From Halobacillus litoralis (GTDB taxonomy: Bacteria > Bacillota > Bacilli > Bacillales > Halobacillaceae): a stretch of DNA of 64,000 bases. Of the stretch, positions 8,114 through 16,600 are shown in pieces. The position numbers were made by a program, and so were the translations under genes. The notes beneath the pieces are model-generated. The model saw only the letters and a list, made by a program, of their open reading frames with translations. It was not told the origin of the DNA and did no database searches. The DNA lies in contig NZ_WMFA01000011.1 in NCBI RefSeq assembly GCF_009856445.1, positions 31,276-95,275 on the forward strand, given 5' to 3'. The stretch's first letter is position 1. Every line of letters begins with the position of its first letter.

Positions 8114-9703
8114 TTATGAGCGTTGGTAGACGATTTCCTCGTCTACGACGGTCATGGTAACCGTTGCGTCTGCAAGTTCATGTGATTTCAGTGCAAAAAG
8201 ATCCCTGTCTAATACGGTAAAGTCTGCAAGGAACCCTTCCTGAATCATCCCTTGTTCTTTCTCCTTGTGAATCGCCTGCGCACTTCCTTTCGTGTAAAGG
8301 GAAATCGCCTCATATACCGTAAGCTTCTCTTCCGCTTGATAGACGGCATGATCATAAGACGCTCTTCTGTCTACGGCGGCACGGATGCCTAGCAGCGGGT
8401 TGATTTCTTCAATTGGGGCATCTGATCCTCCTGCACATTTAATTCCTGCATCAAGAAGAGTTTTCCATGAATAGGAATTCTTCAGTCTTAAATTCCCTAG
8501 TCGTTCCATGACCCACGGAAAGTCAGAAGCAACGAAGGTTGGCTGTATATCCAAAACGACATTTAAGCGCTGCAATTGATGAATTAACGCAGGACTTAGA
8601 ATTTGTGCATGGATGATACGGTCACGTTCTCCATTCTTAAGAGGATTGGACGCAATGGCGTTGGCCACAGCTTCCACCGCTCCGTCCCCGATGGCGTGGA
8701 CAGCCACCGGCATATCTCTTTTCCTTGCTTCTTTTACAAGTTGATCAAGCTCTTCGTCTGTATGGATAGCTACTCCATAGTTTTCCGGATCATCTGCATA
8801 TGGATCTTTCAACCAGGCTGTTCTTCCACCTAAAGCTCCATCAGAGAAGATTTTCAAAGCCCCTAATTCCACGAAGTCCGTCCCTTTTTTGAACCCAAGT
8901 TTTTCTTGATCTACCTGTTCAATGACGCCATGATGAATTAGAAGATGAGCACGGAATTTTGTTACCTTACCGTCAATGACATGCAGAAAAGCGTCGTATG
9001 TTTTTTTGAAACCACCATAGTAATTCAAGTCTTCACTATGGCCTCCAACAAGACCATAAGAATGCATATCCTTAACTGCTAAGTCGGTAGCTTTCCTTAA
9101 ATACTCAGGCGTAACTTCAGGCATGGCCGCTTTGATAAGTTCCTGTGCCTGATCATGGAAAAATCCAGTCGCTTCTCCGTCTTCCCCTCTTACAATGACA
9201 CCACCCTGAGGGTCCTGGGTACCTCTTTCGACCCCAGCCATGTTCATGGCTTTTGTATTGGCTAGTAAGGCGTGGCGGCAGACCCTTGTAAGCATCATCG
9301 GATGTTCCGAAGAAATTTCATCAAGTTCATCTTTATGTATGATGCGTTTTTCTTCCCATTGGTTTTCATTCCAACCATCACCGATGATCCATTCTCCAGG
9401 TGGCAGTTGTTCTGCGTGCTGATGTAAGGCCTGTTTCACTTCTTCTGCAGATTTCATAAAAGAAAGATCGAGCCTCATTAAACGTTCTCCGTGGCCGATG
9501 ATGTGTAAATGACTATCGGTAAATCCAGGGTACATGACAGCCCCTTTCAAATCATGTTCTTCCGTAATTTCATCTTTGTAGGTTTGATATAAAAGCTGTG
9601 TATCACCAACCGCTTTCACCTTTCCTTGGGAAGTCACAATCGCTTCCACCCATTCGCCTTCTTTTTTCATCGTATATATTTTCCCACCATACCAGAGCTT
9701 CAC
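8114..9703 (-). CDS. Metal-dependent amidohydrolase, YtcJ-like
   Basis: About 529 residues with the composite beta-sandwich/TIM-barrel amidohydrolase_3 organisation: the N-terminal MYPGFTDSHLHIIGHG holds the HxH metal ligands, IFSDGALGGRTAWL and VAVHAIGDGAVEAV are barrel strands with further ligands, and GGSDAPIEEINPLLGI carries the late Asp. The family includes N-substituted formamide deformylases; the substrate here cannot be predicted. GTG at 9703 is preferred over GTG at 9712 because GAGGGAGTG is too close to the latter. Stands alone between repeat A and thiI. Confidence 0.88.
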   Translation of the reverse strand: MKLWYGGKIYTMKKEGEWVEAIVTSQGKVKAVGDTQLLYQTYKDEITEEHDLKGAVMYPGFTDSHLHIIGHGERLMRLDLSFMKSAEEVKQALHQHAEQLPPGEWIIGDGWNENQWEEKRIIHKDELDEISSEHPMMLTRVCRHALLANTKAMNMAGVERGTQDPQGGVIVRGEDGEATGFFHDQAQELIKAAMPEVTPEYLRKATDLAVKDMHSYGLVGGHSEDLNYYGGFKKTYDAFLHVIDGKVTKFRAHLLIHHGVIEQVDQEKLGFKKGTDFVELGALKIFSDGALGGRTAWLKDPYADDPENYGVAIHTDEELDQLVKEARKRDMPVAVHAIGDGAVEAVANAIASNPLKNGERDRIIHAQILSPALIHQLQRLNVVLDIQPTFVASDFPWVMERLGNLRLKNSYSWKTLLDAGIKCAGGSDAPIEEINPLLGIRAAVDRRASYDHAVYQAEEKLTVYEAISLYTKGSAQAIHKEKEQGMIQEGFLADFTVLDRDLFALKSHELADATVTMTVVDEEIVYQRS

Positions 9704-9847
9704 TTTTAACACTCCCTCTTTCTTCCTTTTATCTATACCATAAGCTATATGCGGAAAGAAATGAAGTACAAGCTATTAAAAGAATGACCACGATGGTCTC
9801 GAATGGTATTAGAGGTCAATTCCTTATCAATATAATTATTTCCTAGA

Positions 9848-9879
9848 AAATAAAAAAGCTCTGGCCATTATGGCCAGAG
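9848..9879 (-). terminator. thiI terminator
   Basis: CTCTGGCCA (9859-9867) pairs with TGGCCAGAG (9871-9879); the minus strand continues with six T. Confidence 0.88.
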
Positions 9880-9887
9880 AGATAACT

Positions 9888-11099
9888 CTACAGTAAATCA
9901 TCAAATTCGTCGTCTTTCTGCCCTGATTGATGATCAGGAGAGACTTCAATGGTATAGGATTCTTCCAATGCTTTTTCAATATCCTCAGAGAAATCTGAAT
10001 TGGATTCATAATAATTGGCATTTTTGCGTGTCGGCTTCGTTTTAGGAGCTTTCGGAACGAATACAGTACAACAATCTTCAAATGGGCGGATAGATATATC
10101 ATACGTTCCAATTTTTCTGGAAATATCGATAATTTCAAGTTTGTCCATAGAAACTAGCGGCCTGATAATCGGGTAATTAGTAACCTCATTAATCGTATGC
10201 ATGCTTTCCATCGTCTGACTGGCGACTTGACCAAGGCTTTCGCCGGTAGTGATGGAAAGAAGATCATTCTTAGCAGCCAATTGCTCACTGATTCGCATCA
10301 TCATTCGGCGCATGATCGTCATACTGTACCCTTCCGGCATTTCACGATGAATCTTTTGCTGAATTTCTGTGAAAGGAATAACATGGATTTTAACTTTTGA
10401 ACCGAACTTTGATAAAGCTTGAGCAAGATCGATGACTTTTTGTTTCGCCCGTTCACTTGTGTAAGGAGGAGAATGAAAATGAATCGCTTCAATTTCAACA
10501 CCACGTTTCATCGTCAAATATCCGGCGACAGGACTATCGATTCCGCCTGAAAGCATCAACAAACTCTTCCCTGTTGTACCGACCGGCAGTCCACCCGCTC
10601 CTTTGTAATCTTGTGCCGTCACATAACACCCTTCGTGACGAACTTCTACTTTTATTTCTACATCCGGATTGTGTACATCGACCTTTACGTCTTCCGTTTG
10701 ACGGAGGATATGGCCCCCCAATAACGGGTTGAGCTCCTGTGAAGGAATAGAAAAAGTTTTATCTGTCCGCTTTGATGAAATCTTGAATGTACGTGCATTC
10801 TTTGCATCATGAAAGGCAAGCATCACTGCTTCTTTCATTAGCTCCTCTTCTTTTTCCACTTTGACAGCGAAACTGAGGCTGTGAATACCGAAAACTTCCT
10901 GGCATTCTCTCATTACATCATGAGGATTTTCCCCATTCAGCAGGACAAACATGCGCCCTTGTGTTTTTTTTATCGTTGTATTTGGATACTTCCTTAGCTT
11001 TATAGCAATGTTACTTTGCAGTTTTTGTTCAAATGCACGTTTATTCTTCCCTTTCAACGCCATTTCACCGTATCGAATCATAATTCTATCAAAATTCAT
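9888..11099 (-). CDS. thiI: tRNA 4-thiouridine synthase ThiI (no rhodanese domain)
   Basis: Adenylates U8 of tRNA and inserts sulfur; some ThiI proteins also support thiazole synthesis. About 403 residues: N-terminal ferredoxin-like/THUMP region, then the PP-loop ATPase with LSGGIDSPVAGY around residue 180. There is no C-terminal rhodanese domain, as in B. subtilis, where the adjacent cysteine desulfurase supplies sulfur directly; that desulfurase gene ends 5 bases upstream here. I start at ATG 11099 (MNFDRIMIRYGEMALKG), correctly spaced from GGGGTGAG; GTG at 11108 lies inside that site. The tail after residue 370 is acidic. Confidence 0.96.
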   Translation of the reverse strand: MNFDRIMIRYGEMALKGKNKRAFEQKLQSNIAIKLRKYPNTTIKKTQGRMFVLLNGENPHDVMRECQEVFGIHSLSFAVKVEKEEELMKEAVMLAFHDAKNARTFKISSKRTDKTFSIPSQELNPLLGGHILRQTEDVKVDVHNPDVEIKVEVRHEGCYVTAQDYKGAGGLPVGTTGKSLLMLSGGIDSPVAGYLTMKRGVEIEAIHFHSPPYTSERAKQKVIDLAQALSKFGSKVKIHVIPFTEIQQKIHREMPEGYSMTIMRRMMMRISEQLAAKNDLLSITTGESLGQVASQTMESMHTINEVTNYPIIRPLVSMDKLEIIDISRKIGTYDISIRPFEDCCTVFVPKAPKTKPTRKNANYYESNSDFSEDIEKALEESYTIEVSPDHQSGQKDDEFDDLL

Positions 11100-11104
11100 T
11101 ATGC

Positions 11105-12244
11105 TCACCCCATCGTCGCTTGTAAGTTTTCAACTGTTTGATCTAATTTTTTCAGGAACAGATCGATTTCCTCTCTTCTATTGCTTGTAGAAAGACTAAC
11201 GCGCAAAGCGGATGTCGTCCGTTCATAGTCCAAGTTACATGCCTTGAGAACAGCGCTCACGTCCGGCTGTTTGGAAGAACAGGCAGATTTGGTTGAAATA
11301 AATATGCCTTCTTCTCCAAGAGCGTGAATAATGACTTCAGGTTTATATCCTGGGATAGAAAAATTCACAATATGGGGAGCCCCGTCCTCCGGTGAATTGA
11401 TCCTACAAAAGTCTCGGAGCATGAGCCCTTCCCATAACATCTTTCTCATTCCACTTAAGTGGTCAATTTTTTGTTCACGATTTTCATGAAGCAGACGAAG
11501 AGCTTTTACAAACGCAACTGTCCCAGGCAAATTTTCTGTCCCTGCTCTTACTTCTGCCTCTTGATTTCCTCCATGCAACAATGGAAAAATACGCACGTGC
11601 TTTTGCATGAGTAAAGCCCCGGTCCCTTTCAATCCATGAATCTTATGACCAGAAAGAGTACAAAGATCAATGCCCCAATCTTTTAAGGATAACTCTATTT
11701 TTCCTAACCCTTGAACATGATCGACATGAAAAAATACTTTAGGGTAAGATTTGAGTAATTCACCAATTTTTTGCACGGGCTGAATGGTACCTAGCTCATT
11801 GTTCACGCTCATGACACTGACAAGAATCGTATCATCTCTTAACGCTTGCTTTATATCTTCAGGATTAACTTTCCCGTTCTGATCAACATTTATATAAGTG
11901 ACTTCAAAACCCAATGTTTCCAGTGCCTTGAATGCTTCCATCACAGAGGGGTGTTCAATCTCAGTCGTAATCAAATGTTTCCCTCTGGTTTGATGTTGAA
12001 GCGCAACCCCTTTGATCGCCATATTATTTCCTTCTGTACCCCCGGATGTGAAGACCACTTCCTGTGGAGAGACGTTTAATAGCTGGGCCGCTTGTTTTCT
12101 GGATCGATCCAATAAGCGTTCAGCATCACTCCCGAAACGATGGACGGATGAGGGATTGGCAAAATATTGGTCGGCGACTTTTTGAAAACTCTCCAAAACT
12201 TCGTCATGCGGATGAGTTGTGGCACTGTTATCTAGGTAAATCAT
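11105..12244 (-). CDS. nifZ: Cysteine desulfurase partner of ThiI (NifS/IscS family)
   Basis: A PLP enzyme that mobilises sulfur from cysteine as a persulfide. 379 residues: MIYLDNSATTHPHDEV start, FTSGGTEGNNMAIKG, the PLP lysine in TLSGHKIHGLKGTGAL, and the catalytic Cys in the short loop STKSACSSKQP. The pairing with thiI matches B. subtilis NifZ, dedicated to 4-thiouridine. Start is ATG 12244 after AAAGGAG; a longer reading frame to 12337 runs over the terminator of the upstream gene and has no start signal. Confidence 0.94.
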   Translation of the reverse strand: MIYLDNSATTHPHDEVLESFQKVADQYFANPSSVHRFGSDAERLLDRSRKQAAQLLNVSPQEVVFTSGGTEGNNMAIKGVALQHQTRGKHLITTEIEHPSVMEAFKALETLGFEVTYINVDQNGKVNPEDIKQALRDDTILVSVMSVNNELGTIQPVQKIGELLKSYPKVFFHVDHVQGLGKIELSLKDWGIDLCTLSGHKIHGLKGTGALLMQKHVRIFPLLHGGNQEAEVRAGTENLPGTVAFVKALRLLHENREQKIDHLSGMRKMLWEGLMLRDFCRINSPEDGAPHIVNFSIPGYKPEVIIHALGEEGIFISTKSACSSKQPDVSAVLKACNLDYERTTSALRVSLSTSNRREEIDLFLKKLDQTVENLQATMG

Positions 12245-12325
12245 GGGCTCTGACTCCTTTGTTTTCGAATTGCAGCTCATTATTTTATCATAACATGAAG
12301 TCAAATGGAACACTTGGTTTAGGAA

Positions 12326-12354
12326 CAAAAAAAGCACCTGCCTCAGCAGGTGCT
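12326..12354 (-). terminator. Terminator after the 111-residue gene
   Basis: AGCACCTGC/GCAGGTGCT stem (12333-12341, 12346-12354) followed on the minus strand by seven T. It separates the ezrA unit from nifZ-thiI. Confidence 0.88.
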
Positions 12355-12361
12355 CTTCATC

Positions 12362-12697
12362 TTAACTGTTGTCCGTATCATTTAATTTAAGAGATTTAAG
12401 GAGAGTATCGATACTTAGTTTTCCATCTTCACGGACATCCTTGACCCATTCTTTCGTCAAAGTCTTTTCTCCGATGATTGTTCCACTAGCCTCATCATCC
12501 ACTCCTACGTTTCTTTCAAAGAAATCAACGATTCGCTGATCATTCAAATTTTTACCTTCTGAATTCATAGACCTGGTAAAACTATGCTCCCCGCTCTCTA
12601 ACACACCCGCATCCTGGTTTATAGAAAATACGGTAAAAACACTTGCCCAGGTAAGAACGGTTGCTGAAATTAATCCGATGATGATTCTTTTCTTCAA
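12362..12697 (-). CDS. Membrane-anchored or secreted 111-residue protein, unknown
   Basis: TTG at 12697 is spaced six bases from AGGAAGTG that overlaps the end of ezrA, and the stop of ezrA is only 12 bases away, so it is co-transcribed with ezrA. The product starts KKRIIIGLISATVLTWASVF, a signal anchor or uncleaved signal peptide, followed by a polar, acidic extracellular domain of about 85 residues with no Cys. It could be a cell-envelope accessory of division by context only. I recognise no family. Confidence 0.72.
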   Translation of the reverse strand: MKKRIIIGLISATVLTWASVFTVFSINQDAGVLESGEHSFTRSMNSEGKNLNDQRIVDFFERNVGVDDEASGTIIGEKTLTKEWVKDVREDGKLSIDTLLKSLKLNDTDNS

Positions 12698-12709
12698 ATG
12701 AAACACTTC

Positions 12710-14401
12710 CTAAACCAGGACTTCTTCCTCTTTATCAATTTTAGACAATGCAGCTGGATCTACTTCTTCAATGGCCTCTTTTGCTAGAGAAAGTGCTTGA
12801 TCATAATGATAAGACCTGAATCTTTCCTCTGCTTCAAGAAGTTTAGCAGCTAAGATCGGGTATTTGCTTCTATAACGATTGCCGCATTGAATGACTCGTT
12901 CAGCAAGTTGAGCTGTCTCCATAACCGTTTCAGCATCCTGACTCAACTGCTCAGTCATACCCATAGCTTCATCAAGTTTTTCATTGACTACAGCCATATC
13001 CAGTGGCTGTGCTTCAAGGCTTTGAAATACCTCATCCACTTTGTGGCTCGCCGTTTTCATATCTTCATAGATAGCAGTAGGAATGCCCGGGATGTTGCTT
13101 CTCTTTAGACGTCGATGAGTATCTAAGAGAAGGCTCTCCATCTTCGTCAACTTTTGTTTAGCTTCTCTTTCATCTTTTCTGAGGTTTTGTACACGCTCAT
13201 GGAAATATTTATGCTTTTCTTCGAGTTCTTGCAATTGTTTTTCGGTATCTTCTACCTCTTCACGGAGAAGAGAATAGGAGGTTTCTCCATCGTTTCGTCT
13301 GAAATCGAGGCTTGTCACCCGTTTACGCATTTGATTAAACCACTTTTTCAAGCTTCGGTGAGACTCCAAATGATCTTCCTCCACTTGATACGTTTGTTGG
13401 ATTTCTTCTAATTCCCGTTCCGTGTCCGCCAAAACATATTCCAGCTCATCCAACTGAGCTTTAAGCGGTACAAACTGTTTCTCCACATAATGATGAGCTA
13501 CTGCTTCTCTTTCCAGCAGCTGGTACATTTCCTGAATTCTTGTTTGAATTTCTTCTAACGACTCTTCGACCCCTGATTGGTCTCCCTGCTCCATTTGCAC
13601 GAGCATTTCCTCCAGAGACCGCTCATAATTATGTAACTCCGGAAGAAAATCAAAATGAGAGATCCTGTACCCTTCCGCCTTCATCTCTTCCACACCATTT
13701 TTCAGCTCTTTCAACTGTTCAGGCAGATCAATTTTCACCTGTTTCAAACGATCAGGAAAATGTTGGACATCCTCCTGCAATTGTGTAGTCTCCTGCCGAA
13801 TCGTTTGCACCAGGGTGTTGGCTTCAATGTAATCCCCCTGCTCGGTTAACTGTTCATATTCACTAAGCTTATCCTTCAATTCACCCACTCTTTGTTCAAA
13901 AACACGGACCGCTTTGCCATATTGATGGCGGTTTTGAATAAGTAGTTTGGTGAGCTCTTTCAATTCCGGCTCCATCGATTCAATTTCCAAGCGGCTCTGC
14001 TTTTCGGAATCAAGGAGGTCTTCCAGTTCTTGAAGCATCATTTTAATGTCTTCCTCAATGGCTACTAACTTTTTCTCTGTGTTTGCCAAGACCACTTTCA
14101 CGCGTTTATAACGATAGCGATCCGCCGCTTCTTCTGCATCGAAAAGGTCTTCTTCCAGCTCAGGCAGTTCTTTTGTCAGGATTTGATCCCAACGGGCCCG
14201 CCAGGCTTCGAACTTTTCCTGTGTCTCACCGGAAAGGTTTAAACTTTTCACTTTGGATAATTCTTCAGTGACGCGCCGGTTCATGATATCCATTTTCCAA
14301 CCTTCCAGGCGATCCACTTCATCATAGACCTTTTTCCGCCAAATCAGCCCTATGATGAACAATGCGATGAGTAGTAAAATAGCCCCGATGACGAACTTCA
14401 T
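12710..14401 (-). CDS. ezrA: Septation ring formation regulator EzrA
   Basis: Integral membrane negative regulator of FtsZ ring assembly, also a scaffold for penicillin-binding proteins at the septum. 563 residues, close to the family length. One N-terminal TM helix (residues 3-20) with outside-in topology, then long coiled coils (spectrin-like repeats) rich in Glu, Gln, Lys and Leu up to the C-terminus. The segment after the TM (RRVTEELSKVKSLNLSGETQ) is characteristic. ATG follows AAGGAGG. Position between nifZ-thiI and hisJ is as in B. subtilis. Confidence 0.96.
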   Translation of the reverse strand: MKFVIGAILLLIALFIIGLIWRKKVYDEVDRLEGWKMDIMNRRVTEELSKVKSLNLSGETQEKFEAWRARWDQILTKELPELEEDLFDAEEAADRYRYKRVKVVLANTEKKLVAIEEDIKMMLQELEDLLDSEKQSRLEIESMEPELKELTKLLIQNRHQYGKAVRVFEQRVGELKDKLSEYEQLTEQGDYIEANTLVQTIRQETTQLQEDVQHFPDRLKQVKIDLPEQLKELKNGVEEMKAEGYRISHFDFLPELHNYERSLEEMLVQMEQGDQSGVEESLEEIQTRIQEMYQLLEREAVAHHYVEKQFVPLKAQLDELEYVLADTERELEEIQQTYQVEEDHLESHRSLKKWFNQMRKRVTSLDFRRNDGETSYSLLREEVEDTEKQLQELEEKHKYFHERVQNLRKDEREAKQKLTKMESLLLDTHRRLKRSNIPGIPTAIYEDMKTASHKVDEVFQSLEAQPLDMAVVNEKLDEAMGMTEQLSQDAETVMETAQLAERVIQCGNRYRSKYPILAAKLLEAEERFRSYHYDQALSLAKEAIEEVDPAALSKIDKEEEVLV

Positions 14402-14560
14402 AAATAGCCTCCTTACAATAAACGTGCCATACGGATGTATTCCGTTCCGAATTGTGATTTAGTTGTCTATAATGATACCATGTAAAACATCCTTTTGGCT
14501 AAAATATTTCAAATTTATTATCATATTGACAAAAAATTCAAGCACAAAGGAGAGACGACT

Positions 14561-15364
14561 ATGATTGATGGTCACATCCATACCCCATATTGCCCACATG
14601 GATCTTCAGATACACTTAAAAGTTACATTGAACAAGCCATAAAATGCGGGTATCATTCCATGACATTCACAGAACACGCACCGCTGCCCTCAACGTTTGA
14701 AGACCCCGTGCCGGAAAAAGATAGCGGGATGTCTTTAAACCAAGTGGAAGAATATTTAAAAGAAATCGATCAATTAAAAGCAGCATACAAAAAGGATATT
14801 CATATTAAGAAAGGATTTGAAGTTGACTATATCGAAGGGTATGAAAAAGAGGTGGAAAGCTTCCTCCATACTTATGGTCCCTCTCTTGATGACAGCATCC
14901 TATCCGTTCACTTTTTACAAGGACAAAGCCGGTGGTACTGTATCGATTACAGCCCGGACACGTATAGAGAAGCCCTTCATGATTTTGGCGGGGTCGACCA
15001 ACTTTATGAGGCCTACTACAAAACACTTACCCGATCGGTTCTCAGTGATTTAGGTGAATACAAGCCGTCCAGGATTGGTCATATGACACTTGTAAAGAAG
15101 TTCCAGGAACTCTATCCCGCACCGGCTAATTGGGAAGAGCTGGCTCATTCATTTCTCAAACTTGTTAAGGATCGAGGATACACCCTTGATTATAACGGTG
15201 CAGGAGTTGTGAAAGAGCATTGCAAAGAGACTTATCCGCCATTAAAAATGGCACGAAAAGCCTCTTCGATGGGTATACCTTTAATCTATGGTTCTGATGC
15301 TCATACGTCATCAGGTCTGGGGCAAGGATATAGCTCTGTCGATTCTCAGATTCTCAAGCTTTAG
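14561..15364 (+). CDS. hisJ: Histidinol-phosphatase, PHP family
   Basis: Removes phosphate from histidinol phosphate in histidine synthesis. 267 residues with the PHP metal motifs: HIHTPYCPHG (HxH at 5-7), FTEHAP, the FEVDYIEGYE segment, LSVHFLQG and the C-terminal YGSDAHTSSGLGQG. The start ATG at 14561 follows AAAGGAGAG; an in-frame extension to 14495 has no start signal. In B. subtilis hisJ (ytvP) also sits away from the his operon and next to ezrA and refZ. Its 3' end overlaps convergent refZ by 11 bases. Confidence 0.93.
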   Translation: MIDGHIHTPYCPHGSSDTLKSYIEQAIKCGYHSMTFTEHAPLPSTFEDPVPEKDSGMSLNQVEEYLKEIDQLKAAYKKDIHIKKGFEVDYIEGYEKEVESFLHTYGPSLDDSILSVHFLQGQSRWYCIDYSPDTYREALHDFGGVDQLYEAYYKTLTRSVLSDLGEYKPSRIGHMTLVKKFQELYPAPANWEELAHSFLKLVKDRGYTLDYNGAGVVKEHCKETYPPLKMARKASSMGIPLIYGSDAHTSSGLGQGYSSVDSQILKL

Positions 15365-15953
15365 CAAGCTCCTGGACGGAACGATGATCGTTCATAAGTC
15401 CACTATACATGTCTACAAAGTGATTGAGAGAAGCATCTGTAATAAACGGATCTTTAAATTCATGTGGCATCATGAACGGAGCATTTAAGAGTCCTTTTAA
15501 TTGAAGCAGGCATAATTTTTCTTTGAATGTCACATCAATGTGGGAGTTTTTATGAAAAAGGATTTGGGTAAGCAAGTGATTCTCTTTCGCCAGGTAAGTG
15601 ACGAGCATTTCTCTTGCAAACGTCGTGTTTAACGTCAGCTCCCTATTTAACAAACAGGATAGTTGATAATTGGACTGTTTATAATGTAGAATTTTTTTCA
15701 CTAATTCATTTAGACGATATTCGCCTTCTGAGGGTTGCTCGTTTTCCAGCATTTCAAGATAAGGCTCAAAATAGCTGACAGCGAGCGATTCAAAAAGGCC
15801 TTGCTTGCTCTTAAAGTAGTAATGGATCAGCGAGACATTGACATTAGCTGCCTTCGCGATATCCCGGACAGATGTTCCATTGAAACCTTGGCTGTAAAAA
15901 AGGCGGCAGGCTACATCTAACACTTTGTCACGCGTTACGTTTGGTCGGCTCAT
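15354..15953 (-). CDS. refZ: TetR-family regulator RefZ
   Basis: 199 residues. The N-terminal TetR HTH is clear (KVLDVACRLFYSQGFNGTSVRDIAKAANVNVSLIHYYFKSK), here given over two stretches: helix 1-2 at residues 9-25 and the recognition part at 27-48. The C-terminal ligand/dimer domain is less conserved. In B. subtilis RefZ binds sites near the origin and affects FtsZ position in sporulation; identity here rests on order (hisJ-refZ-ytsP) and length. It is divergent from ytsP and overlaps hisJ tail to tail. Confidence 0.85.
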   Translation of the reverse strand: MSRPNVTRDKVLDVACRLFYSQGFNGTSVRDIAKAANVNVSLIHYYFKSKQGLFESLAVSYFEPYLEMLENEQPSEGEYRLNELVKKILHYKQSNYQLSCLLNRELTLNTTFAREMLVTYLAKENHLLTQILFHKNSHIDVTFKEKLCLLQLKGLLNAPFMMPHEFKDPFITDASLNHFVDMYSGLMNDHRSVQELAKA

Positions 15954-16075
15954 TATTTTTCCCCCTCAGGAAAGGATTCTCTATATTTGTTGGATTTCCT
16001 GCTTGCAATCGTCCATCAAATACCGACAGAAAACTCTAGTTTTTGTCGAATACTATATGCTCAGGAGGTATCAAG

Positions 16076-16555
16076 ATGTTTCAAGCGACTTCTTACTCAG
16101 GTTCAAAAAATGAAAAATATGATTTGGTCATCAAACAATTAAAGGCTCTTATTGAGGACGAGCCGGATCAAATCGCTAACTTATCCAATGCATCCTCTCT
16201 CCTCAACCAATTCTTAGATGATGTGAATTGGGTCGGCTTCTATTTGTGGAAAGAAGACCAGCTCGTTCTTGGGCCTTTCCAGGGCCTTCCCGCATGTGTT
16301 CGAATCCCATCAGGCAAAGGGGTTTGTGGTACAGCCGTAGCCGATAACGAAGTTCAGCGCATTGAAGATGTCCATGCGTTTCCAGGTCATATCGCATGTG
16401 ATGCCGCAAGCCAATCTGAAATAGTCGTTCCCATTTTAAAAGATGGTGAAATTTTCGGTGTCCTTGATATCGACAGCCCTTCCAAAGGAAGATTTGATGA
16501 AGTGGATGAGGAGAAATTGATCGAATTCGTACAAACCTTACAAAAATACATTTAA
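16076..16555 (+). CDS. ytsP: GAF-domain free methionine-R-sulfoxide reductase
   Basis: Reduces free Met-(R)-sulfoxide with thioredoxin, protecting against oxidation. 159 residues, a single GAF domain. The three cysteines of fRMsr enzymes are present at 74 (GLPACVRI), 84 (KGVCGTA) and 108 (HIACDAASQSE), so it should be active. ATG at 16076 follows CAGGAGG; an in-frame upstream start at 16043 has none. Shares a two-way terminator with the GGDEF gene. Confidence 0.93.
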   Translation: MFQATSYSGSKNEKYDLVIKQLKALIEDEPDQIANLSNASSLLNQFLDDVNWVGFYLWKEDQLVLGPFQGLPACVRIPSGKGVCGTAVADNEVQRIEDVHAFPGHIACDAASQSEIVVPILKDGEIFGVLDIDSPSKGRFDEVDEEKLIEFVQTLQKYI

Positions 16556-16558
16556 CAC

Positions 16559-16599
16559 AAAGAAGCCGCTGGAGCAGAAAACACTCCAGCGGCTTCTTT
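16559..16599. terminator. Bidirectional terminator, ytsP / GGDEF gene
   Basis: A perfect 16-bp stem (16559-16574 with 16584-16599) around a 9-base loop, between two convergent stop codons. Confidence 0.92.
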
Positions 16600-16600
16600 G

